Source: an uncultured Selenomonadaceae bacterium (GTDB lineage Bacteria > Bacillota > Negativicutes > Selenomonadales > Selenomonadaceae). Taken from it: 7,038 bases of DNA. Positions 1 to 6,003 of this stretch are shown here, one piece after another (position 1 is the first letter of the stretch; each line of letters opens with the position of its first letter). The stretch spans positions 1 through 7,038 of the forward strand of contig CAJONF010000035.1 in the NCBI GenBank assembly GCA_905236665.1, in the 5' to 3' direction. The position numbers were made by a program, and so were the translations under genes. The notes below the pieces were generated by a model, which saw nothing but the letters and a program-made list of their open reading frames with translations, was not told where the DNA came from and made no database searches.

Positions 1-20
1 AAGTTTGTCAGTAACGGATT

Positions 21-30
21 TCACCTCCTT
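21..30 (-). promoter_or_regulatory. Very strong Shine-Dalgarno site pointing off the left edge
   Basis: AAGGAGGTGA on the minus strand is a ten-base match to the 16S rRNA anti-SD sequence. It should serve the next pilus gene (expected cpaF/tadA). The 20 bases that follow contain no ATG, GTG or TTG at normal spacing; only CTG (9-11) is visible, 12 bases beyond the AGGAGG core. The real start cannot be decided from this window. Confidence 0.6.
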
Positions 31-56
31 ATATTTTTGGATTGTTTTATAGCTTA

Positions 57-142
57 TTATAAGTGTTCTTTAACTGTTGGAACCCCTTCTTTCAACTTTT
101 TATAACTTTTCTTTAGCTGTTAAAACCCTCCTTTGCAAAAGA
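57..142 (-). repeat. 43-bp imperfect tandem repeat, two copies, in the spacer after cpaE
   Basis: Copy one is 57-99 and copy two 100-142. On the plus strand both start TTATAA and share a TTCTTTA-CTGTT core, an AACCC block and a CTTT-CAA end, with scattered mismatches. On the minus strand each copy carries a purine-rich SD-like block (AAAGGAGGG at 126-134, AAAGAAGGGG at 83-92) without a start codon at normal distance. No open frame and no ATG occur on the minus strand in this spacer. Function is unknown. Confidence 0.6.
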
Positions 143-149
143 TTGTTAC

Positions 150-998
150 TTAAAAGCCAAAAAGATTTTTTATTTTGCTAAAGAAACCGCCGCCGCTTGC
201 CGCAACTTCTAAAGGAGTTTCCGTGACGTTGCGATTGGTATAAAGCCCGACGAGTTCATCAAAACTTTTTGTCAACTTTGAATCGGGCGCGGCGAACATG
301 AGCGGTTGCCCCGTGTTGATTGACTTGTTGACGGAGGGATAATCATTGGGCAGGCGGTGATAAAACGGCTCGCCTAAAAGCCTTTCCACGTCTCTACTTT
401 CAATCAGCTTTTGAGAATCGGCGCGGTTTTCAATAAGGCGAATTTTACTTTCCTCGTATTCAAAGCGAATCAGCGTATCATAGCCGATTTTATAATTTTT
501 CAACGCGGGCAAGAAGTCGATAACGCCGATATAATTTATAACCGTGCTGATATCGAGCATTGCCAAATTCAACGCGCTGAACATAGAGTTCAAGTCAATA
601 ACGATATAATCGAAAAAGTTCAAGTCGTTGATAATATCCGTGACAAGCTGAACGTCGGTTTGATAGGCGTCAAAAACATACAGCGGCGCGGGCAAAATTG
701 AAAAAGTAACGCTTTGATTAGAGTAGTCAATCAAAAAATCGCGGACGTTGAACTTGTCGGGGTGATCAAGCAGGGCGCGTTGTGCACCGGCAACCGTGTT
801 TATGGAGGTGAGTTTCAAATAATTTAGCACGTCGCCGAACTGCAAATCTAAATCGGTAAGGCAGACTTTGTAACCTTCATTAGCCAGCCCCGCCGCTAGG
901 TTTATCGCGGTTATTGTCTTGCCGATACCAGGCGTTGTGCTGAACACGCTGATAATAACGCTACTTCGCGCTATAGAATTTTGCGTAGCAACTGCCAT
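150..998 (-). CDS. cpaE: Tad pilus ATPase-like localisation protein CpaE/TadZ (ParA/MinD superfamily)
   Basis: A 282-residue cytoplasmic protein of the MinD/ParA fold; CpaE/TadZ proteins place the pilus machine in the cell, often at a pole. Seen in the sequence: a P-loop region SVFSTTPGIGKTITAINLAAG (core TPGIGKT, residues 22-28), the CpaE hallmark DLDLQFGDV (49-57), a Walker B-like strand YIVID (131-135), and the late CpaE motif LPNDYPSVNKSINTGQPL. Two oddities: the signature lysine of the KGGxGKT motif is replaced (TPGIGKT), and the N-terminal receiver-like domain of typical CpaE, about 100 residues or more, is missing, since the P-loop begins near residue 20. The C-terminus is a glycine linker (SGGG) followed by FFSKIKNLFGF, a possible amphipathic membrane-binding helix. 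AGGAGG (1007-1012) lies 8 bases before the ATG. It is the third gene of the pilus operon; tadA/cpaF is expected next. ATP binding may be weakened but is not excluded. Confidence 0.88.
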   Translation of the reverse strand: MAVATQNSIARSSVIISVFSTTPGIGKTITAINLAAGLANEGYKVCLTDLDLQFGDVLNYLKLTSINTVAGAQRALLDHPDKFNVRDFLIDYSNQSVTFSILPAPLYVFDAYQTDVQLVTDIINDLNFFDYIVIDLNSMFSALNLAMLDISTVINYIGVIDFLPALKNYKIGYDTLIRFEYEESKIRLIENRADSQKLIESRDVERLLGEPFYHRLPNDYPSVNKSINTGQPLMFAAPDSKLTKSFDELVGLYTNRNVTETPLEVAASGGGFFSKIKNLFGF

Positions 999-1017
999 TT
1001 GCGCTCCCTCCTAAAAA

Positions 1018-2721
1018 TCATTTCTCAAATGGTTTCTTATTGAAAACATAGCCGTCTTCCTCAAAAGTATAGCCGTCGTCATCGTCTTCCGGTTTAATTT
1101 CGGTCACGGATTTTTCTTCGGGCTCAGGCTTTTCCTGCTTAGACTTATCGGTTTTAGGTTTATCTGGTTTAAGTTTTTGTTTATCTTTGTTGACTTTGGA
1201 AGGCGGCAGAATTCTTTCAGGTTCAGGCTCGCGCTCCTTATCAATTATAATTTTTCTATCTTTAGGATTTTTGAAGTCGTAATCTTCCATTTCGTCGCGA
1301 TATTTATTTTCTCTATCGTACCATTCGCGCATATTGTTGGACATCTGCGTTTGTGAAAGTTCTTCTTCATCGACAAGATAGGGCGTCACGACAATTATCA
1401 GTTCGCGTTTATCGCGGGTTTTGGAGGTGTGTTTAAAAAATTCGCCGATAATCGGGATATCGCCTAGGAGCGGGATTTTGGAAACGTTTTTGCTCTCTGA
1501 AGAATCCATAAGCCCGCCGATAACGATTGGTGAACCGGAAGTTAAAGTTATAACAGAATCGGCACTGCGCGTCGAGATAATCGGTTGTCCATTGACGGAT
1601 TGCCCGCTCATGTTGCTAACTTCCGCATGAACCGCCGAATTAATTCTTTTCTGCGCGTCGACAACAGGCTTAAATTGGAGGATGATACCATATTTTCTAA
1701 AGCTGGTATTTGTCCAGCCGCTGGTATTCGTCGCACTGTAAGGAATTTCGCCGCCGATTTGAATCGTAGCCTGTTCGCCGCTCAATGTCATGACACTTGG
1801 ACGAGAAAGAATTCTAGCCTTACCGTCGGCAACAAGCGCATGAATCGTGGCGTTAATCGCGCCGAAACGTTGAGTCATCCATTTAACAGGGTTGTTGTGG
1901 AAGGGTGTAACATTTGAGCCGTATTCGTAAGTGATGACGTGCGGCTCGCCGTTGCTGTCGTAAGTTAAAATATTTTCCGTAGTAAGCGTTCGATCGTGGT
2001 CTTCGCCAAAAGTAAAAATTCCGCCGCTACCGTTCTCGCCATATTGAATACCGAGATCTTTAGCTTTATCGGAATTGATTTCGATAATTTGCGCCTCAAG
2101 GCGAATTTGCGTCGGGTGAAGAATTTGCAGGAGATCAATAATTTTGCCTTTGGCTTCAGATTTACTCAGCTCAATATCTTCATCTCTGCCCGTATTATCA
2201 GCTTCAGTCGTCTCAAGTTTCATGTCAAAGCCGCTACCGATTAAAATACTGCTTTCAGAGCCGCCGTCGACAAAAAGCCTTGCCGTTTGCAGAGCATAAT
2301 TTTTTTCATATTGATTTTCAACCGTACCCGTCAGCAAAATTCTGTTGTCGACAAATTTAACGTGAACATTCGGAAGCCCGATTGCCTTTTCGATAAGCAT
2401 AGCTTGCCCTGGATCTTCAGGAGAAACAACGATGATATATTCATGACGCACGCCGTCCACAGTCCACACAAAAAGCGCGGTCGAACCCTTGACGGCTTTG
2501 GTAACGATTAAAAATTCATGGGCAGAGCCAGGCAACTGAATAACCGTGGCGATGTCGGGATTGCCCACGGCGATTCGGATTATTTGCTGTCCCATGTCCA
2601 TGAAATGCGAAGTCTGCTGCTTTATGCTAAGTGTTTGCTGTTCGGCGTGAACGACGCTTGCCGATAAACAAATTGGCACCGTCGCTAATAAACAAATTTT
2701 TTTTAAGAATGAATTGTTCAT
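1018..2721 (-). CDS. cpaC: Outer-membrane secretin of a Tad/Flp pilus (CpaC/RcpA)
   Basis: A 567-residue protein forming the outer-membrane channel for the Flp pilus. A signal peptide (MNNSFLKK, hydrophobic core, cut after VHA at 26) leads into the pilus N-terminal domain (about 28-100; GQQIIRIAVGNPDIATV), a BON-like region (about 103-155; VDNRILLTGTVENQYEK), and then the secretin core (about 200-450). Clear secretin motifs are IRLEAQIIEINSDKAKDLGI, ARILSRPSVMTLSGEQATIQ with GGEIPY, and IVIGGLMDSSESKNVSKIPL followed by LGDIPIIGEFF and RELIIVVTPYLV. The final 117 residues (451-567) are an unusual highly charged tail rich in K, E, D and P, with DDDD at 546-549. AGGAA (2731-2735) sits 9 bases before the ATG. 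The gap to cpaE is 19 bases, so it is clearly part of the operon. No lipobox is seen, so a separate pilotin may be needed for outer-membrane targeting. Confidence 0.95.
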   Translation of the reverse strand: MNNSFLKKICLLATVPICLSASVVHAEQQTLSIKQQTSHFMDMGQQIIRIAVGNPDIATVIQLPGSAHEFLIVTKAVKGSTALFVWTVDGVRHEYIIVVSPEDPGQAMLIEKAIGLPNVHVKFVDNRILLTGTVENQYEKNYALQTARLFVDGGSESSILIGSGFDMKLETTEADNTGRDEDIELSKSEAKGKIIDLLQILHPTQIRLEAQIIEINSDKAKDLGIQYGENGSGGIFTFGEDHDRTLTTENILTYDSNGEPHVITYEYGSNVTPFHNNPVKWMTQRFGAINATIHALVADGKARILSRPSVMTLSGEQATIQIGGEIPYSATNTSGWTNTSFRKYGIILQFKPVVDAQKRINSAVHAEVSNMSGQSVNGQPIISTRSADSVITLTSGSPIVIGGLMDSSESKNVSKIPLLGDIPIIGEFFKHTSKTRDKRELIIVVTPYLVDEEELSQTQMSNNMREWYDRENKYRDEMEDYDFKNPKDRKIIIDKEREPEPERILPPSKVNKDKQKLKPDKPKTDKSKQEKPEPEEKSVTEIKPEDDDDGYTFEEDGYVFNKKPFEK

Positions 2722-2739
2722 GATTTATAATTCCTGTGC

Positions 2740-3813
2740 TCAATTATCTGACGGCGGCTCAACAATCGGTGAACTTGCTAAAGGAGTTTCAGATACGGGC
2801 GGCGGAAAAAATGTCGGCACCGTTCTTGAAGGTATAATCGGCAAAACGTTTGTTGGTCCGCCAGCTCCTGTGTTCGGTGAAGGTTGAGTGATAACTGGCG
2901 CGTCGTCTCTTATAATTTTGTCGCCCTGAATAATTTCTATTTTCGGTGTTGTCGGCGTTACAGGCACCTGCGCGGGCACGGGGTTTGCAGGAATGGCGGG
3001 AATTGTCACGGGTTCTGATTTAGGTTCGGGCTTTGGTGCATTGATTGATTCGATTGTATATTCCATTGCGCCAACGTATGTATGCTGCGGATTAGCGGGA
3101 CGCAACATCATGTAAATTTCTCCCAGGCGCGTCGCAGAAATTAATTTCAACACGTCTTCGGGCGGCAATGCAAATGTTGCGATTGACGGATTGGAGATAG
3201 CCGCTTTTGGAACGCCATTTTCTCCTACAGCCGGTGAACCTGTTGAATTTTGGTTGATGCTGAGAAGCGGAACGTTTTGCAATAAAATATTCGTCGTCGC
3301 GCTGTAATTACCCTTTTCAACAAGGAGCAAGTCAACACGATCGCCGGGTCTAGCAAAACCAGCTACGCTCGTTAAATCGTTTACGCTAATAGAAACGGCG
3401 CGGCAATCTGCGGGAATGGAGCCGACAAAACCTTCATCGCTCGATTCGCTGAAAACTTTTTGAATTGTGAGCACGTCGCCCGCGAAGATTGAAACTTTAA
3501 CTTGCACGCCCTTTACATCTTTAAAATTTTTTATCGCGCCTTCAGGCACCAATTCGGCGGGCAATTCTTTCATCTGGAGCATATTTTCTTGAATTATCGT
3601 GCGCGGGTGAATGTTTAATTTTGCCACGACGACCGGCGTCATTTCGACAACCGGTTGCGGTTTTTCTTCGGGCACGATAACGACCTCTTTGTTGGACATC
3701 ATGCGCATACCGGTGAAGATTGTCACAAACATCAGCCCCGCCGCTACCACCGCCAGCATCAGCAACTGCTTGGGGCGCAGATCGTTCAACTTGTTTATCA
3801 TCCTCTGAAACAT
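2740..3813 (-). CDS. cpaB: Tad/Flp pilus assembly protein CpaB (RcpC)
   Basis: A 357-residue protein with a short basic cytoplasmic start, one membrane segment (about residues 17-36, LLMLAVVAAGLMFVTIF) and a periplasmic remainder. From about 60 to 125 it has a SAF-type domain (VVVAKLNIHPRTIIQENML, then GVQVKVSIFAGDVLTIQKVF). The CpaB/RcpC domain follows, with the typical AVSISVNDLTSVAGFARPGD and RVDLLLVEKG, then a strand reading ILLQNVPLLSINQ. The last roughly 100 residues are a Pro-rich low-complexity tail (PKPEPKSEP, many PVTP/PIIP units), longer than usual for the family. CpaB is needed for Flp pilus assembly and is thought to work with the secretin across the periplasm. It is the first gene after a strong promoter, and the secretin follows 18 bases later. 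The start is placed at the ATG with GAGGGG 6 bases upstream. Confidence 0.92.
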   Translation of the reverse strand: MFQRMINKLNDLRPKQLLMLAVVAAGLMFVTIFTGMRMMSNKEVVIVPEEKPQPVVEMTPVVVAKLNIHPRTIIQENMLQMKELPAELVPEGAIKNFKDVKGVQVKVSIFAGDVLTIQKVFSESSDEGFVGSIPADCRAVSISVNDLTSVAGFARPGDRVDLLLVEKGNYSATTNILLQNVPLLSINQNSTGSPAVGENGVPKAAISNPSIATFALPPEDVLKLISATRLGEIYMMLRPANPQHTYVGAMEYTIESINAPKPEPKSEPVTIPAIPANPVPAQVPVTPTTPKIEIIQGDKIIRDDAPVITQPSPNTGAGGPTNVLPIIPSRTVPTFFPPPVSETPLASSPIVEPPSDN

Positions 3814-3819
3814 AAGCAA

Positions 3820-3825
3820 CCCCTC
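3820..3825 (-). promoter_or_regulatory. Ribosome binding site that fixes the cpaB start
   Basis: GAGGGG on the minus strand lies 6 bases before ATG at 3811-3813 but directly touches the in-frame TTG at 3817-3819. Normal spacing therefore supports the ATG and rules against the longer TTG version. Confidence 0.7.
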
Positions 3826-3844
3826 GACAATTTTTAGTTAAGCT

Positions 3845-3872
3845 ATTATATCGTTTGCATATCTTTTGTCAA
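3845..3872 (-). promoter_or_regulatory. Consensus sigma-A/sigma-70 promoter of the pilus operon
   Basis: On the minus strand TTGACA (3867-3872) and TATAAT (3845-3850) are both exact consensus hexamers, separated by 16 bases (17 is optimal). An A-rich stretch (AAAAGAAAAATTG, 3874-3886) directly upstream of the -35 box could act as an UP element. Transcription would start near 3838, giving a leader of about 25 bases before the cpaB ATG. A short inverted repeat, GTTTG/CAAAC (3870-3874 and 3853-3857), overlaps the -35 box and spacer and might be an operator, but it could be chance. Confidence 0.85.
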
Positions 3873-3913
3873 ACAATTTTTCTTTTAAGTAATAGTTGTG
3901 AATAATTCTTGAT

Positions 3914-3964
3914 AAAAAAATTTCAGCGAGAAAAATTTTCTTGCCGAAAAATTTTTTGCAAGCG
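3914..3964 (-). terminator. Possible weak AU-rich terminator after the SH3-repeat gene
   Basis: Just past the TGA of the SH3-repeat gene the minus strand reads CTTGC, an A6T5 block, then GCAAG, which can fold with a small loop. A second A/T palindromic block (AAAATTTTT) follows, and then a run of seven T at 3914-3920. The stem is mostly A-U, so its strength is doubtful, but it lies exactly between the end of one gene set and the promoter of the next. Confidence 0.35.
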
Positions 3965-4441
3965 TCAATCAAGTTCCAGATAAGTTTTCAGAACAAAGCC
4001 GACAAACCCACGGTATTCGATTTCGTAAAATTCGTTTCCCGCGCTGATGAATACAACTCGTGCACCGAGCGGAATTTGCATGATTTCGCGACTATAGACC
4101 GAAGGTGTTTCGCGCAGGGTGATTGACTGTTTGCAGTTCACGACCGTTGCACCGCGTGATGTGTCTGCTCGATTCGGTGAAAGATATTCCGCCAGCGCAA
4201 AACCAATCAGCCCGTCATAATTTATTTTGTAAAAGCCGTTGCCGATATCGTCGATAAAGCCGACCGCTTGACCGAGCGGAATTTGTGCCAATTCGCCGCC
4301 GTAAACCGAGGGCGTGTCGCGCAGAGTTATCGAGTCGCGGCAATTCACGACAAAATAAGTTGCTACGATATCATTTTCCGCAAATGCTGTTGACGCCACT
4401 AGACAAAGAGCCAGCGTCGCAATGGCAAAAATTCTTTTCAT
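3965..4441 (-). CDS. Secreted protein with two tandem SH3-like (SH3b) repeats
   Basis: A 158-residue exported protein with a signal peptide (MKRIF, hydrophobic core, likely cut after AFA at 21). The mature protein is almost wholly two copies of a module of about 56 residues: repeat 1 at 31-87 and repeat 2 at 100-155, joined by a short polar linker (SPNRADTSRGAT). Each copy runs VVNC, SITLR-D/E-TPSVY, QIPLG, then a GNxFYxIxY strand, a GxxGF turn and a YL end, typical of bacterial SH3 domains that bind peptidoglycan or proteins. One cysteine per copy is conserved (C34 and C103, in NC). No catalytic domain is attached, so it is probably a binding or scaffold protein in the envelope. AGGCGG at 4449-4454 lies 7 bases before the ATG. 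It follows the SYLF gene by 21 bases and is likely last in that transcript. Its actual ligand is unknown. Confidence 0.85.
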   Translation of the reverse strand: MKRIFAIATLALCLVASTAFAENDIVATYFVVNCRDSITLRDTPSVYGGELAQIPLGQAVGFIDDIGNGFYKINYDGLIGFALAEYLSPNRADTSRGATVVNCKQSITLRETPSVYSREIMQIPLGARVVFISAGNEFYEIEYRGFVGFVLKTYLELD

Positions 4442-4462
4442 GTTATCACCGCCTAAAGATTT

Positions 4463-5035
4463 TTAATCGTTGAGTTTCTTGTCTTTATAAATCTTCGTGC
4501 CTTTAAGTGTGGCTTCAAGTGTCAGACCTTTTGTCGTCATTTGAAAAACCCACACACCCGGCGCAACATATTCCGCGCCTTCGATTGAGCCGCCACTCAC
4601 GCCATCATCAGCAGACGCCCCAGCACTGGCTCCAAAACGCGTTTTGCCAATTATAAAATTTTCCCAGGCTTCGCGGGTATTGAGCAGGAAAATTAAATTA
4701 TATTCCTTCGCACCTAAACCTAAGCCCGCAGAAAGTTCTTTCATGCGCAGATAAACACGCTCGCCGGTTTGATTGTTGACTGCCACGCCGCGCCCGTGAC
4801 TTGAGCCGATAAACAGCACCTTCACGCCGGAATTGGAAAGCGTAGCCCATGCGTAACATTCGTTGATAATGCGCTGAGCGTGTGGATATTCCGCGTAAAG
4901 TTTTTCCAACGTCTTGGCTGAAAGTTGGTCAATTTGTTTACGCTGTTCAGCCACGGAATTTTTACTTGCCGCCAAAGCCGTCGTCGCCGTGAGCAAGCAG
5001 AGTAAAACCGTCAACATGGCAAAAATTTTTTTCAT
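4463..5035 (-). CDS. Secreted SYLF/Ysc84-domain protein
   Basis: A 190-residue exported protein. The signal peptide has a basic start (MKK), a hydrophobic core and a likely cut after ALA at residue 22; no lipobox cysteine is at the cut, so it should be free in the periplasm or outside. The mature part resembles the SYLF domain (formerly DUF500, Ysc84 type): a helical start (about 25-68), then GRGVAVNN (81-88), LSAGLGLGAKEYN (101-113), a hydrophobic strand LIFLLNT with EAWENF, the small-residue stretch FGASAGASA (134-142), and the ending TLEATLKGTKIYKDKKLN. SYLF proteins bind lipids (phosphoinositides in eukaryotes); bacterial roles are poorly known. ATG at 5033-5035 is chosen over an upstream TTG (5053) because GGAGG (5043-5047) lies 7 bases before it. 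The gap to the preceding gene is 14 bases, so co-transcription is likely. Confidence 0.85.
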   Translation of the reverse strand: MKKIFAMLTVLLCLLTATTALAASKNSVAEQRKQIDQLSAKTLEKLYAEYPHAQRIINECYAWATLSNSGVKVLFIGSSHGRGVAVNNQTGERVYLRMKELSAGLGLGAKEYNLIFLLNTREAWENFIIGKTRFGASAGASADDGVSGGSIEGAEYVAPGVWVFQMTTKGLTLEATLKGTKIYKDKKLND

Positions 5036-5049
5036 ATTATCGCCTCCAA

Positions 5050-5971
5050 TCAATCAAGAGAAATAACGCCGTATCTGCCAAGATTAAAGAAATATGTATG
5101 CTCAAAATTTTTCGCCAGCATCATCACGCCGACCGAACCGGAACATCGCGCCGCCACGAAAGAATTGCACGTGGACAAAAGAATCGTCTGTGTTAAATAA
5201 TCTTTACCCTGCAAAAAGTGATCGTTATCCCTATCAATGCGAACGAGACTAACGGCTTGCTCATTTTTATAATCGACGTATTCGCGGTCAAATGTCACGC
5301 ATAAATCTTTAAAAATATTTTTAAAAATCTGCGCGATATTTTTATCTTCCGTCGCCAGAAAAATTTTGTTGCACTTCCACTCTTTAAGTTTAACAGCGAC
5401 CGTGCTTGCGGCGAATTCAACGGGGGGGGGGGATTGGGTGCCACTTTGGTCTTTTAGCAACATAATCTGTGCCGCGCAGGAGCACGCCGAGCACGCGGTC
5501 TTTTGGCGAAAATAATTTTTCACGTGTCGCGGCAATTTCCGCTAATCGTTCGGATTTTATTTTCAGCAAGCCGAGTTTAACGAGCATTCGCCATTCCGTC
5601 AAAGCATTGTTTTTATTTTCATAGAACGACATATCTTCATGCGGACGCGGATAAATTTCTTCGCCCGTACTTAAAACTATATTCTCACCGCTAAAAGCTT
5701 GCTCCAAATTGATTCGCAACGGTTGCTCAAAAAAGTATTCCCAGGAATTTTCTTTACCAAGTTTTTCGGGCGGCAGGTAAGGATTGGGATAATTTTGCAT
5801 ATCAACGACGGGAAGCCAGCCTTTTGCCAGCGCGTAACGAATATGTCCGGCTATCATGTTATATCTGGCGAAAAGCCCTGTGGTTTCATATCGGCGGCGA
5901 ATAATATAGTAAGTTGGTTTTGTCGGGTCGCCGCGCTTTATGTAATGTTCGTTCCAATCTTCCTTGCTCAA
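5050..5971 (-). pseudogene. Fucosyltransferase-like glycan gene, split by a frameshift at a C11 tract
   Basis: Two overlapping frames together make one protein. The first part (about 184 residues from TTG at 5971) has PTYYIIRRRYETTGLFARYN, GHIRYALAKGWLPVVDMQNYP, then GVLLRGTDY (RGTDY at 166-170) and KWHPI, and stops with TGA at 5417-5419 just after the C tract. The next frame continues with VEFAAS, FLATED, an R-x-N-D region, ARCSGSVG and FFNLGRYG, ending at 5050. Removing one C gives an unbroken 306-residue protein. From memory, this layout (RGTDY...HPIQP...LATED...SGSVG) matches bacterial proteins of the fucosyltransferase-like GT-B group found with capsule or surface-glycan genes; the exact donor and acceptor cannot be told. 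A TTG start is preferred because AAGGTGA (5977-5983) sits 5 bases upstream; GTG at 5978-5980 is the alternative and has no SD ahead of it. It could be a true pseudogene, a phase-variable gene in the off state, or a homopolymer sequence error. Confidence 0.65.
5422..5432 (-). repeat. Homopolymer tract: 11 C on the coding strand
   Basis: Eleven consecutive G on the plus strand, hence C11 in the coding sense, directly after the codons for HPI in the glycosyltransferase-like gene. With 10 or 13 C the frame runs on into VEFAAS; with 11 it ends at TGA two codons later. It is by far the longest single-base G/C run in the window. Family members, as I recall them, read HPIQPP here, so the tract may also have replaced a glutamine codon. 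Confidence 0.95.
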
Positions 5972-6003
5972 AACAATCACCTTCTGTCTTTAAAGAGATT
6001 TGT

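Noticed and set aside
56..61. TATAAT on the minus strand as a promoter for the next pilus gene
   Set aside because: No -35-like hexamer is found 15-19 bases upstream, and the region is AT-rich so chance matches are likely.
411..2511. Several plus-strand frames opposite cpaE and cpaC
   Set aside because: All are antisense to strongly supported genes and lack SD sites or recognisable domains.
3817..3819. TTG as the cpaB start
   Set aside because: The SD touches this codon with no spacing, while ATG at 3811-3813 is correctly spaced.
5987..5996. Palindrome TCTTTAAAGA as a terminator after the PBP
   Set aside because: Ten bases with no loop and no T run behind it; too small to terminate, and the next gene starts almost at once.
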